From the NCBI GenBank assembly GCA_902789725.1, contig CADAPC010000008.1, forward strand, positions 1-55,946: a stretch of DNA of 55,946 nucleotides, given 5' to 3'. The notes beneath the pieces are model-generated. The model made no database searches and was not told the DNA's origin. It worked only from the letters and a program-made list of their open reading frames with translations. The DNA is from an uncultured Bacteroidales bacterium (GTDB lineage Bacteria; Bacteroidota; Bacteroidia; Bacteroidales; Bacteroidaceae). Every line of letters begins with the position of its first letter. Positions within the stretch are counted from its first letter, which is position 1. A program made the translations under genes and the position numbers. This document shows positions 34,563 to 43,464 of the stretch, one piece after another.

Positions 34563-35068
34563 TTTTTCTTGGCTTTCCTTGCAAACTCGAAGAGTTCCAC
34601 TGGCAAGTGGCAATAGCCGGTGGGGTTCTTGTCGAGATAGTCTTGGTGTGATTCGTCGGCTGGGTAGAAATTCCGGAGCTTCTCCACCTCCACGGTGATG
34701 GGGCTGTCCAGCTTTTTCTGCTCCTCGGCAAACACCTTCTGAATGATGGGCAGGTCATCCTCCGAGGTGTAATACACCCCTGTACGGTAGCGTGTGCCTT
34801 CGTCGTGCCCCTGCTTGTTCAGGCTCGTCGGGTCGATGGCCTTGAAGAACATTTGGAGCAGGAACTCCACATCCACCACGGCGTCATCAAACTCAATGCG
34901 TACCGTTTCGGCATATCCCGTCTTATCAGTATAAACTTCTTTGTAAGTAGGGTTGGTGGTGTATCCGTTGGCAAATCCCACCTCCGTGTTTACCACCCCC
35001 TCTATCTGCTTGAAATAGTGTTCGGTGCCCCAAAAACAGCCACCGGCAAGGAAAACCTCTTTTGTCAT
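34559..35068 (-). CDS. msrA: Peptide-methionine (S)-S-oxide reductase
   Basis: A 169-residue repair enzyme that reduces methionine S-sulfoxide. GCFWGTEHYF near residues 11-20 holds the catalytic Cys of the GCFWG motif. GYTTNPTYKEV and DESHQDYLDKNPTGYCH are further family blocks. It lies 9 bases after the hypD stop, so it is surely in that operon, between the dehydratase and its activase. Why a repair enzyme is here is not clear; protecting an oxygen-sensitive pathway is possible. Its stop codon lies in a dispersed repeat. Confidence 0.95.
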   Translation of the reverse strand: MTKEVFLAGGCFWGTEHYFKQIEGVVNTEVGFANGYTTNPTYKEVYTDKTGYAETVRIEFDDAVVDVEFLLQMFFKAIDPTSLNKQGHDEGTRYRTGVYYTSEDDLPIIQKVFAEEQKKLDSPITVEVEKLRNFYPADESHQDYLDKNPTGYCHLPVELFEFARKAKKK

Positions 35069-35077
35069 AGTGCTACG

Positions 35078-37516
35078 CTAAAATTCTTCGTTCTCCGTTC
35101 TTGCAATGATTTCGTTTTGCAGTTGCTCGGTCATGTCGTTGAAGTAGTCGGAGTAGCCAGCCACTCGCACCAGGAGATCCTTGTAGTCGTCGGGCTGCTG
35201 CTGGGCATCGAGCAATGTTTGCGTATCGACGATGTTGAACTGAATGTGGTGACCACCCATAGCAAAGTAGGCGCGGATGAGGGAGACGAGCTTCTTCAGG
35301 TCTTCATCCCGCTTGAGCAGCGTGGGCACGAAGCGCACGTTGAGCAGGGTGCCACCCGATTTCGTCTGGTCGAGCTTGCCAAGCGACTTGATGACAGCCG
35401 TGGGACCGTTGGTGTCGGCTCCATGCGCGGGCGAAGTGCCGTCGCTGATGGCGAAGTGAGCCAAACGTCCATTGACTGATGCGCCGCACACCGAGCCGAA
35501 GTAGTTGTGGCAAGTGGTGGAGAGCATGTTCAGCTGCGTTTTGCCGCCACGAGTGTTGGGATGCCCCTCAATGGCCTCCACCAGGTCGTCATACACCTTC
35601 ACGGCAATCTGGTCGGCATAGTCATCATCGTTGCCGAAGAAAGGCGTGCGGTTCATGATGAACTGACGCATCTTTTCGTTGCCATCAAAGTTGTGGGCGA
35701 CTGCATTGAGCAGTTCGTCCATTGTGAACATCTTGTCCTCAAACACATGCTTCTTCAGCGTCGAGAGGCAGTCTGTGATGGTGCCAAGGCCTGTACATTG
35801 TATATAAGTAGTGTTATATCGTGCCCCACCGCTGTAATAGTCGCGTCCGCGGGTGATGCAATCGTCAATGAAGAGCGAGAGGAATGTGGCAGGTGCGTAG
35901 AGCGAGAACATACGCTCGATGTAGTTATTCACCGCCAACTTCATGTTGACGAAGTAGAGCATCTGCTGGTGGTAAGCTTCGTAGAGCTGTTCGTAGGAAG
36001 TGAACGTGCGTGGGTCGCCCGTTTCAAGGCCCAGTCGCTTGCCAGTCATGGGGTCGATGCCGTTGTTGAGCGTGATTTCTAAGATTTTGGGCGTGTTCAG
36101 GTAGCCAGTCAGGATGTAAGCCTCCTTGCCAAAGGCACCTACCTCAATGCACCCCGAGCAACCACCCTCGTTGGCATCCTCCTGCGTCTTGCCCTGCCGC
36201 ACCAGTTCCTTCGTGTAAGTGTCGGGGTTGAAAACTGAGGGGTAGCCGTGTCCTTGTCGAATCACTTTGGCTCCTGCCATCACAAACTCGTCGGGAGTCA
36301 CTTTGCTCACGTGGATAGAGAGGCCTGGCTGCAATTCGTGCAGTTCTTCCTGCACTTCGAGGATGATGTAAGAGAGTTCGTTCACGGCATTCTTCCCCTC
36401 GCGGTCAATGCCGCCAATGTTGATGTTGGTGAAGTCGTTGTAGGTGCCGCTCTCCAGTGCCGTCACTCCCACTTTGGGAGGAGCTGGCTGATTGTTGAAC
36501 TTAATCCAGAAGCAAGAGATGAGTTCCTTGGCTTTCTCGCGGGTCATGGTGCCCTCTTCCACCCCTTTCTTGTAGAAGGGGTAGAGGTGCTGGTCAATGT
36601 GCCCAGGGTTCATGCAATCCCACCCGTTCAGTTCGGTCACCGTGCCCAGGTGGACAAACCAGTACATCTGGATGGCCTCCTGCATGTCTCTTGGTGCGTG
36701 AGCCGGCACCCAGCGGCACACGTCGGCTATCTTCAGCAATTCCTCTTTGCGTTGTGGGTCGCTTTCTTCCGCAGCCATTTTCTCAGCCAGTTCAGCATGA
36801 CGCTCAGCAAACAGGATGGCAGCATCGCACGAAATGTCCATCGCCTGCAGTTCTTGCTGCTTGTCGGTGGCTTCGGGGTCGTTAATGAAATCCAGCTCGG
36901 CCAGCGTTTTGGCGATGAGTGCTTTCACATCGAGCAAGCCGCGGCGATACATCTTTCCGTCCATGGCCGTGTGGCCACCTGCGCGCTGCTCCATGAACTC
37001 TGTGAACACACCGGCATGGTAAGCTTCTTCCCACTCCTTGCTCACGTGGCTGAAGATGCGCTCGCGCTGTGTCCTGCCTTGCCAATAGGGAATCACCTCG
37101 CGCTCGTAGGTGTCGATGTCCTGCTGGCTGATGTAATAGGGCTGCAATTCGCGGTCGTTCAGCGTGTGGAGGTCTTCCACTGTGTGGCACGTCAGTTCAG
37201 GAAACGTGGGCACCGCTTTGGGCATGGGGCCTCGCTCGCCCACGATGAGTTCGTCCTTACCTATGTAAATGGTCTTTTTCTTGCATATTTCATAGAAGTT
37301 CTTGGCACGCAGAATGCAGTTGGGCATCTTGCCATAATTCTCCTTGTAGAACGCTGTCTCGATGAGTGCACGCTCTATGGTGAGGGTGGTGGGGGTGTCG
37401 ATGCTCTGCTGGTGCAGACGCTTCACGCGATCGTTCATGCCACCCTCATTCTCAGGGTGCTGGAGCGCGTAATTCATTTTGCTGTGCGGCTTGCGCATAG
37501 CGGTAGTGGTAGTCAT
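35078..37516 (-). CDS. hypD: Glycyl-radical trans-4-hydroxy-L-proline dehydratase (HypD)
   Basis: An 812-residue glycyl-radical enzyme. It would remove water from trans-4-hydroxy-L-proline to give pyrroline-5-carboxylate in strict anaerobiosis. Active site: C456 and E458 in GCSGCIEVG, and G787 in VRVAGYSDYF carrying the radical. As I recall the C. difficile HypD structure, its key residues are H160, D278, F340, C434, E436, Y450, T645 and G765. Adding a constant 22 gives H182, D300, F362, C456, E458, Y472, T667 and G787, and I checked each of these in this sequence. That is strong support against PFL (which has a Cys-Cys pair) and glycerol or choline enzymes. Neighbours fit: a peptide transporter upstream; MsrA, activase, ProB and ProA downstream. 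ProC, needed to make proline, is not in the window. Confidence 0.88.
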   Translation of the reverse strand: MTTTTAMRKPHSKMNYALQHPENEGGMNDRVKRLHQQSIDTPTTLTIERALIETAFYKENYGKMPNCILRAKNFYEICKKKTIYIGKDELIVGERGPMPKAVPTFPELTCHTVEDLHTLNDRELQPYYISQQDIDTYEREVIPYWQGRTQRERIFSHVSKEWEEAYHAGVFTEFMEQRAGGHTAMDGKMYRRGLLDVKALIAKTLAELDFINDPEATDKQQELQAMDISCDAAILFAERHAELAEKMAAEESDPQRKEELLKIADVCRWVPAHAPRDMQEAIQMYWFVHLGTVTELNGWDCMNPGHIDQHLYPFYKKGVEEGTMTREKAKELISCFWIKFNNQPAPPKVGVTALESGTYNDFTNINIGGIDREGKNAVNELSYIILEVQEELHELQPGLSIHVSKVTPDEFVMAGAKVIRQGHGYPSVFNPDTYTKELVRQGKTQEDANEGGCSGCIEVGAFGKEAYILTGYLNTPKILEITLNNGIDPMTGKRLGLETGDPRTFTSYEQLYEAYHQQMLYFVNMKLAVNNYIERMFSLYAPATFLSLFIDDCITRGRDYYSGGARYNTTYIQCTGLGTITDCLSTLKKHVFEDKMFTMDELLNAVAHNFDGNEKMRQFIMNRTPFFGNDDDYADQIAVKVYDDLVEAIEGHPNTRGGKTQLNMLSTTCHNYFGSVCGASVNGRLAHFAISDGTSPAHGADTNGPTAVIKSLGKLDQTKSGGTLLNVRFVPTLLKRDEDLKKLVSLIRAYFAMGGHHIQFNIVDTQTLLDAQQQPDDYKDLLVRVAGYSDYFNDMTEQLQNEIIARTENEEF

Positions 37517-37555
37517 ATAGTTAATCTAAAAATGAAGTTGTTAAATTATTGGATG

Positions 37556-37587
37556 CAAAGTTACGAAATAAAAGTAATATAATGAAA
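37556..37587 (-). promoter_or_regulatory. Promoter of the hypD operon
   Basis: On the minus strand TAACTTTG (37563-37556) matches the -7 box, and 20 bases upstream TTTC (37587-37584) is one base off the -33 TTTG. The start would be near 37549, 33 bases before the ATG. The -33 box lies in a dispersed repeat. Confidence 0.65.
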
Positions 37588-37677
37588 AGTGATAAGTGAA
37601 AAATCTAAATTTCTATTCGTTGATGAAAAGTAACTTGGATTTTTTACTTTACACTTTACACTTTTTACTAAAAGCGT
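37578..37677. repeat. Dispersed intergenic repeat, copy B (inverted pair)
   Basis: Two copies of the repeat face each other: AAAAGTGATAAGTGAAAAATC on the left and AAAAGTAACTTGGATTTTTTA followed by CTTTACACTTTACAC on the right. It fills the gap between the hypD promoter and the end of the transporter gene. Confidence 0.6.
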
Positions 37678-39069
37678 TCACTTCTTCATCATTTTATTCA
37701 GTACCGGTGAGATACATGCCAATGCCACAGCAGCGATGCCCGACATGGAAACGAAGAGCATGAAGAAGTCGTAGAGCGATCTGATTTCCACCCATCCGAA
37801 GAGGCTTTTCGCACTGCCGTCGGGGTAGAGCGTGGAGAGTTGACCTGCCAGCATGTTGCTCACAGCCGATGAGAGAAACCAAATGCCCATCATCAGGCTT
37901 GCCAGATGCTTGGGTGAGAGTTTGCTCACCAGCGAGAGGCCGATGGGAGAAAGACTCAATTCGCCCAGTGTGTGGATAAAGTAAAGTCCCGTCAGCCACC
38001 ACATGCTCACCTTCACTTGTGGGTCCAAATCCTTCACTCCCCATGCAATGAACCAATATCCAAGCGCAAGGAGAGCTAATCCGATGGCTTGCTTCATCAC
38101 CGACGAAGGCTCCCATCCGTAACGCCCCAACAAGTCCCACATGAGGTTCATCACGGGTGCTAACAGCACCACAAAAATGGCTGGGAGGGATTGGAAGTAG
38201 CTGGTGGGCATTTCCCAACCCAAGATGTGGCGGTCGGTTTGCTGGTCAGCAAAGAACGTGAGCGACACGCCTGCCTGTTCGTATGCTGCCCAAAAGAAGA
38301 TGACGAAGGCGGCGATGATGAAGATGACGGCTATGTGCTGCTTCTCGCTTCGGGACAGTTCGTGCTTCACGGCACGTTGTTGGTGCGCAGGCTTGATGCC
38401 CACGGGTTGACCGTCGTGGGTAACCACATAGCGATCTTTCAGCAGATAGAAAGTCAGCGTGGAAATAATCATGACGATGCACGCACAGAGGAATGCCCAC
38501 TTGAAGCGCGAGGGGTTGAGGTAGTCGCCCTCAAAAATGCCGCATAACAGCGGCCCTAACGTGGCACCCACATTCACGCCCATATAAAAGATGGTGAAAG
38601 CCGCATCCTTCCGCTTGTCGTCAGGACTATACAAACTTCCCACCATGGTGGCGATGTTGGGCTTGAAGAAACCGTTGCCCAGAATGAGAAAAAACAAGCC
38701 GCCCATCATCAGCAGCACGGCAAGATGGTTGTCCACAGCAGGGTCGATGACTCCATCTGCCTCGTAAATGGCTGGGCGCACACACGAAGCGCTGAGGAAC
38801 ATGAGCAACTGACCCAATGCCATCAGCATGCCGCCCACAACGATGCTTCGGCGATTACCCCAGTAGCGATCAGCAATGTATCCTCCTAAAAGTGGAGTGA
38901 GATACACCAATCCCGTGTAGTAGCCATATATTTCGCTGGCACTCTCCATGGTGAAGAGTGCGGCCACCATGTAGAGCGTGAACACCGCCCTCATGCCGTA
39001 GTAAGAAAATCGCTCAGCCATCTCTGTGAAGAAGAGTAGGTAGAGCCCTTTAGGGTGTCCTTCCTTCAT
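37678..39069 (-). CDS. POT/PTR2-family proton-coupled oligopeptide transporter
   Basis: A 463-residue inner-membrane carrier with about 12 helices. Family signatures: MAERFSYYGMRAVFTLYM near 12-30 (the E-x2-E-R-F-x-Y-Y-G site, here EMAERFSYYG), GGYIADRYWGNRRSI, GNGFFKPNIATMVG, and IFYMGVNVGATLGPL (FYxxINxG). It imports di- and tripeptides with protons. It has its own promoter at 39217-39248, about 140 bases up, and lies just upstream of hypD in the same direction. Collagen-type peptides rich in hydroxyproline would be a fitting cargo, but this is inference from position. Confidence 0.92.
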   Translation of the reverse strand: MKEGHPKGLYLLFFTEMAERFSYYGMRAVFTLYMVAALFTMESASEIYGYYTGLVYLTPLLGGYIADRYWGNRRSIVVGGMLMALGQLLMFLSASCVRPAIYEADGVIDPAVDNHLAVLLMMGGLFFLILGNGFFKPNIATMVGSLYSPDDKRKDAAFTIFYMGVNVGATLGPLLCGIFEGDYLNPSRFKWAFLCACIVMIISTLTFYLLKDRYVVTHDGQPVGIKPAHQQRAVKHELSRSEKQHIAVIFIIAAFVIFFWAAYEQAGVSLTFFADQQTDRHILGWEMPTSYFQSLPAIFVVLLAPVMNLMWDLLGRYGWEPSSVMKQAIGLALLALGYWFIAWGVKDLDPQVKVSMWWLTGLYFIHTLGELSLSPIGLSLVSKLSPKHLASLMMGIWFLSSAVSNMLAGQLSTLYPDGSAKSLFGWVEIRSLYDFFMLFVSMSGIAAVALACISPVLNKMMKK

Positions 39070-39216
39070 TGTGAAAAATCAGTTTCTGACAAGCAAAAAG
39101 TTCATTAATTTCTTCTTTGTTTTTGTTGCAAAGCTTTGTAAATTTTGCTGGAGCCGCCTCCGGCAATTGCTGCGAAGCTTTGGCGCAAATAGTGTACCCT
39201 TTTCTTAAAGGCTGTA

Positions 39217-39248
39217 CAAAGGTAGGGAAAAAACACAACACCCACAAA
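39217..39248 (-). promoter_or_regulatory. Consensus promoter for the peptide transporter
   Basis: On the minus strand TTTG (39248-39245), 20 bases, then TACCTTTG (39224-39217). The untranslated leader is about 140 bases; no riboswitch fold is recognised in it. Confidence 0.75.
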
Positions 39249-39371
39249 TATTCCTCAGCCTTTTTGTCCATTTCTTTAATTTTCGTGGTTAAAATGTCGG
39301 CAGACACACACTTTGTGTTACGCACCTTTTATGGGCAAAAGTTCTACCTGAGAGGGGCGACATTTTGATTT

Positions 39372-39401
39372 TCGGCGGGTGAACAAATTTTTTCCCGCCG
39401 A
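39372..39401. repeat. Second dispersed hairpin element, copy 1
   Basis: TCGGCGGG (39372-39379) and 39394-39401 form a perfect 8-bp stem around a 14-base AT-rich loop. Read on the minus strand it begins ATTTTTTCATCGGCGGGAAA and closely resembles 49102-49140. It sits in the 567-base gap between the transporter and wzc, which otherwise holds only the two divergent promoters. Confidence 0.55.
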
Positions 39402-39550
39402 TGAAAAAATAGGAAATGTGTTTGTCCCCTCCAAAAAAACTTTGCTAGTTCGCTTATACAAAAAATGAAAAAGTTGGTGGAAAAAACACGAAAACATTGA
39501 AAATCTGTTTTTTTTTGCTTTTTTGTTGTTTTAATACTCCAAATTTTTTG

Positions 39551-39558
39551 TACCTTTG
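39551..39558 (+). promoter_or_regulatory. -7 box of the exopolysaccharide operon
   Basis: TACCTTTG at 39551-39558 matches the consensus. The -33 region is T-rich (GTTG at 39525-39528) without a perfect TTTG. The start would be near 39565, giving a leader of about 72 bases before wzc. Confidence 0.6.
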
Positions 39559-39636
39559 CAGCCGATTTGGTGTGAAATGTGGGGAGGTATGATAGTATCA
39601 ATTTGATAATTAACAGAAAACGATAAATTAGAAAAC

Positions 39637-42195
39637 ATGTCAGAAGAAAAGAAAATCAGCCTTGACGAACTCGAGAATCTGTTGGACGAGGAAGGCAAAG
39701 ATGGTGGACAAAACAGTCTTAACTTGCAGAACATCATTGCCATGCTGGTGCTCAATTGGCAATGGTTCCTCTTGTCGCTCATCATTTTTATCTCTGCGGC
39801 TCTGCTCTATCTGCGCTATGCCGAGCCTGTTTATGAAGTGTCGGCACGCATGCTCATTAAGGATCAGCAACGACGCAACAACAACTCTGCTCAAATGCTA
39901 GCCAACGTGCAGGATTTAGGTTTCTTGACCAATTCCACTGGTATTGACAACGAGGTGGAAGTGCTGAGGTCACGCGTGCTGCTGCGCGATGTGGTTCGCG
40001 AACTGAAACTCTACACTGAATATCGTCGCGAGGGACGTGTTCACCATTCCATTGTATATAAAGAGCAACCTGTCAACGTTGACCTCGACCCCATACACCT
40101 TGATTCGCTCGACATCAATCTTTTGGAGAAAGAACAGTACATCACCATGAAGATATGGAAGGTGGATTCTGTGATAAAGGTGGAAGGAAACACGGTGGTG
40201 AACGGAGCTATAGCTGAAACTTTTACACATGACTGCGTGGAGTTTCCTGACACGTTTGAAACCTCGCTCGGTACCGTGACGATGACTTCGGCGCTGGGCC
40301 GACCATGGAAAGAAAAAGAATCATTTTTCGCCACCATCCGCCCCCCCATGGCGGTGGCAACCAATTATTTGGCTAAACTCAACGTGGAGCCAACCTCTAA
40401 GCTGACCTCTATCGCTCAGCTGACCTTGAAAGACAACAACTATCGCCGCGCCATGGATTTCCTCTCGCAGCTCACCGTGTGCTACAACCGTCAGGCAAAT
40501 GCCGACAAGAACGAAGTGGCACTGCGCACCGAGGAGTTCATCAACGAGCGTATGAACAAGATTAATTCCGAACTGGGCATGGCCGAAAGCGAAATTGAAA
40601 GTTTCAAGCAACGCAATGCCGTGACCTCGCTGGCCGATGCTTCTCAGTCGGTGCAAATGACCAACCAGATTTCTACTCGTTTGGCCGAAGCCGAAGCCAA
40701 GGTGCAAATGCTCGATTATCTGCGCGACTACGTCAACAACCCTGCCAACAATCATGAGGTGATTCCCTCCAACGTGGGTTTGCAGGATGCAGCTTCCATC
40801 CAGCTCATCAACAACTACAACAAGGAAGTGCAGGATCGCAACCGCCTCCTGAAGGCAGCCAGCGAACAAGCTCCACAGGTGCTTACGCTCACAGCCACCA
40901 TCGAAGAGCTTCGCCAATCCATCAAGGTAGCACTCATGCAGGCACGTCGTACAGCTGACATTGAGCGTGCAGGTATCCTCTCACAGTTCTCCAAATATCA
41001 GGAGCGTGTGTCGGCAGCACCTGTGCAGGAGCGTGTCCTCACTCAAGTGGGACGTCAGCAGGACGTGCACTCCTCACTCTACATGCTCCTACTCCAAAAG
41101 CGTGAGGAGAACAGCATCGCACTCGCTGCCACGGCCGACAACGGTAAACTCATTGATGAACCTCTCGTAGAGGGTCGCGTAAGTCCTAAGAAGTCAATCA
41201 TTCTGCTTGGTGCCTTGGTGCTTGCATTCCTCATTCCTGGCCTCATCATTTGGATTCTCAACTTCTTCCGCTACAAGATTGAGGGTCACGAAGACGTGGC
41301 TCGCCTCACCGACCTGCCCATCATTGCCGACGTGGCCATTGCTTCCGACAACGTGAAGTCGAAGGCGGGTATTGTGGTGCAAGCCAACAAGAACAACCAG
41401 ATAGACGAAATTTTCCGCTCCATGCGAAGCAACATACAGTTCATGCTCAAGGAAAACCAAAAGGTCATCCTTTTCACCTCCAGTACATCGGGTGAGGGTA
41501 AAACCTTCAACGCTGCCAACTTGGCTGTGTCCTTCGCGCTGCTGGGCAAGAAAGTGATTCTCTGCGGTCTTGACATCCGTAAGCCTGCCTTGGGTCGCCT
41601 GTTCGGTATTTCCGACCGCTTCGAGGGTATCACGTCGCTCCTCACTCTGAGCAAGGTGACACCTGAGGACTTGGAGGCGCAAATTACCAAGTCGGCTGTC
41701 AACGAAAACCTCGACCTCCTCTTGGCAGGTCCTACACCTCCTAACCCCACCGAGCTGCTGGCTCGCGACACCTTTGCCGACATTGTGCAGATGCTCCGCG
41801 ACCGTTACGACTACATCATCTTCGATACAGCTCCTGTGGGACTTGTTACCGACTCCATCCAGATTGCTCACCATGCCGACCTCACTGTCTTCGTCTGCCG
41901 TGCTGACTACACGCCCAAGACCAGTTTCGGCCTCCTCAACTCTTTGGCAAAGGATGGCAAAATGCCCAACCCATGCGTGGTGCTCAACGGTATCGACATG
42001 TCGCAGCGCAAGTATGGCTACTACTACGGTTACGGACGTTACGGCCGCTATGGGCGTTATGGATACGGCCGCTACGGATATGGCAAGTACGGTTACGGTC
42101 GCTATGGTTATGGCAACTACGGCAATTATGGCACTTACGGTCAGTATGCTGAGTCGCACTATGGCAATAAAAACGATGATAGTATTAAGAAATGA
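39637..42195 (+). CDS. wzc: Wzc-like polysaccharide co-polymerase and tyrosine autokinase with long Tyr-Gly tail
   Basis: An 852-residue inner-membrane protein for export and chain-length control of exopolysaccharide or capsule. Residues about 30-55 form the first membrane helix, followed by a Wzz domain and a periplasmic coiled coil (about 290-470). The second helix lies at about 518-540. The cytoplasmic BY-kinase domain has Walker A SGEGKT at 618-623, Walker A' CGLDIRKPALG and Walker B YIIFDTAPVG. The tail from about 790 has 20 Tyr residues in YG/RYG/GYG repeats; in Wzc-type kinases a C-terminal Tyr cluster of about 5-8 is phosphorylated and controls assembly. This tail is much longer than usual. 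Its stop overlaps the next gene (ATGA at 42192). Confidence 0.93.
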   Translation: MSEEKKISLDELENLLDEEGKDGGQNSLNLQNIIAMLVLNWQWFLLSLIIFISAALLYLRYAEPVYEVSARMLIKDQQRRNNNSAQMLANVQDLGFLTNSTGIDNEVEVLRSRVLLRDVVRELKLYTEYRREGRVHHSIVYKEQPVNVDLDPIHLDSLDINLLEKEQYITMKIWKVDSVIKVEGNTVVNGAIAETFTHDCVEFPDTFETSLGTVTMTSALGRPWKEKESFFATIRPPMAVATNYLAKLNVEPTSKLTSIAQLTLKDNNYRRAMDFLSQLTVCYNRQANADKNEVALRTEEFINERMNKINSELGMAESEIESFKQRNAVTSLADASQSVQMTNQISTRLAEAEAKVQMLDYLRDYVNNPANNHEVIPSNVGLQDAASIQLINNYNKEVQDRNRLLKAASEQAPQVLTLTATIEELRQSIKVALMQARRTADIERAGILSQFSKYQERVSAAPVQERVLTQVGRQQDVHSSLYMLLLQKREENSIALAATADNGKLIDEPLVEGRVSPKKSIILLGALVLAFLIPGLIIWILNFFRYKIEGHEDVARLTDLPIIADVAIASDNVKSKAGIVVQANKNNQIDEIFRSMRSNIQFMLKENQKVILFTSSTSGEGKTFNAANLAVSFALLGKKVILCGLDIRKPALGRLFGISDRFEGITSLLTLSKVTPEDLEAQITKSAVNENLDLLLAGPTPPNPTELLARDTFADIVQMLRDRYDYIIFDTAPVGLVTDSIQIAHHADLTVFVCRADYTPKTSFGLLNSLAKDGKMPNPCVVLNGIDMSQRKYGYYYGYGRYGRYGRYGYGRYGYGKYGYGRYGYGNYGNYGTYGQYAESHYGNKNDDSIKK

Positions 42196-42638
42196 CAATA
42201 GCAGTAGATTTTGACGGCACCATCGTCGAAAATAAATATCCCGAGATTGGCAAGGAACTTCCGTTCGCCATCGACACGTTGAAAATGCTCCTCAACGACC
42301 GGCATCGGCTCATTCTGTGGACCTGTCGCGAGGGGGAACTGCTGGACGCTGCCCTGGATTGGTGTCGCGAGCGAGGCATTGAGTTCTATGCCGCCAATCG
42401 CGACTATCCCGAGGAGACAACCGACAACAATCCCCACTTCACGCGCAAGCTGAAAGCCGACCTCTTCATCGACGACCGCAACGTGGGTGGCATGCCCGAC
42501 TGGGGCACCATCTACCGCATGGTGTCGAAAGGAAAGAAATGGCGTCACCTCATCGATGAGGCATACGCTGGACAAATGGACAGCAGTGAATTGCAACCAC
42601 ATCCCCACCGCAAGAAAAAGCATTGGTGGCAGTTCTGA
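42192..42638 (+). CDS. HAD-superfamily phosphatase of the export operon
   Basis: A 148-residue soluble protein starting in an ATGA overlap with the kinase gene. AVDFDGTIVE at residues 4-13 is HAD motif I (nucleophile D6, acid D8). LILWTCREGE is motif II, and ADLFIDDRNVGG carries motif III/IV acids. It resembles small HAD proteins of the BT0820 type. The C-terminus is basic and His/Trp rich (HPHRKKKHWWQF). Because it is coupled to a tyrosine kinase, a phosphatase acting on Wzc or a sugar phosphate is tempting to suppose, but HAD proteins of this size have varied substrates. Confidence 0.85.
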   Translation: MTIAVDFDGTIVENKYPEIGKELPFAIDTLKMLLNDRHRLILWTCREGELLDAALDWCRERGIEFYAANRDYPEETTDNNPHFTRKLKADLFIDDRNVGGMPDWGTIYRMVSKGKKWRHLIDEAYAGQMDSSELQPHPHRKKKHWWQF

Positions 42639-42662
42639 TTTATTCAAATTTCAAATATCAAC

Positions 42663-43463
42663 ATGAAGAAACTTACATTTATTAGCGCCCTTGCAGCAGT
42701 GGTATTTCTCATTTCATCCTGCGGCAGTGTTGAGAACGTTGCTTATATCCAAAACAGCGACAGCATCAGCTTGGCTAACTCGGCATTCCTCTACGATGCA
42801 CGTATCATGCCAAAGGACATCTTGACCATCACCGTCAATACCACCAACCCCGCAGCATCGGAACCCTTTAACCTGGTGGTACGCAGCTCGCTGAATGCTG
42901 CGGGTAGTAACATCAACTATTCGAGTGGTGCCCTTCAGTCATACTTGGTAGATAATGCGGGTTGCATTGAGTTTCCTGTGTTAGGACAGGTTCACGTGGG
43001 CGGCCTTACGAAGTCGGAGTGTGAAAAGAAAATTCACGACAAGATTGCGCCTTACATGAATGCGGCGGAGAACCCCGTGGTCACCGTTCGCATGGCTAAC
43101 TACAAAATCTCAGTAGTGGGCGAAGTAAACCGTCCGGGTATGTTCAACGTGAGCAATGAGAAAATCAACATCTTCGAGGCATTGGCACAAGCAGGTGACT
43201 TGACCATCTATGGTGTGCGCAACAAGGTGAAACTCATCCGCGAGAATGATAAAGGCAAGAAGGAAATCTTCACTCTCAACCTCAACGATGCCAACATCAT
43301 CAAATCGCCATGTTACTATTTACAGCAGAACGACATTGTGTATGTTGAACCCAACAAGGTGAAAGCCCGCAACTCCAGCATCGGTGCCAGCACCAACCTT
43401 TGGTTTACAGGTACCAGTGTGATGGTTTCATTAGCCACTTTGATATATACCATTTTCAAGTAG
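42663..43463 (+). CDS. wza: Wza-like polysaccharide export lipoprotein
   Basis: A 266-residue outer-membrane lipoprotein of the Poly_export family. The lipobox is LISSCGS with lipidated Cys20. A Poly_export domain (about 45-140; ILTITVNTTNPAASEPF, GCIEFPVLGQVHVGGLT) is followed by one SLBB domain (about 145-225; YKISVVGEVNRPGMF). A C-terminal hydrophobic helix (about 245-265) may cross the outer membrane as in E. coli Wza, though the protein is shorter (266 against about 380 residues). Together with the Wzc-like kinase it forms the envelope-spanning export channel. Confidence 0.93.
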   Translation: MKKLTFISALAAVVFLISSCGSVENVAYIQNSDSISLANSAFLYDARIMPKDILTITVNTTNPAASEPFNLVVRSSLNAAGSNINYSSGALQSYLVDNAGCIEFPVLGQVHVGGLTKSECEKKIHDKIAPYMNAAENPVVTVRMANYKISVVGEVNRPGMFNVSNEKINIFEALAQAGDLTIYGVRNKVKLIRENDKGKKEIFTLNLNDANIIKSPCYYLQQNDIVYVEPNKVKARNSSIGASTNLWFTGTSVMVSLATLIYTIFK

Positions 43464-43464
43464 T

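Noticed and set aside
34462..34758. N-terminal extension of the activase frame
   Set aside because: It reads through a dispersed repeat and the 3' end of msrA. The true family start is MALIFDIKRF at 34461.
35078..37516. Pyruvate formate-lyase as identity of the glycyl-radical enzyme
   Set aside because: PFL has two adjacent catalytic Cys; this protein has Cys-x-Glu (C456, E458) and matches the hydroxyproline dehydratase at all eight positions checked. Its activase has the extra ferredoxin insert that PflA lacks.
36248..37582. Open frame of 444 codons opposite hypD
   Set aside because: It lies antisense to a gene with verified active-site residues. Its translation has no recognisable domain, and it arises from codon bias of the real gene.
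41194..42198. Minus-strand frame of 334 codons opposite the wzc tail
   Set aside because: It is a by-product of the TAYGGN repeats and kinase-domain codons; the plus frame is a clear BY-kinase.
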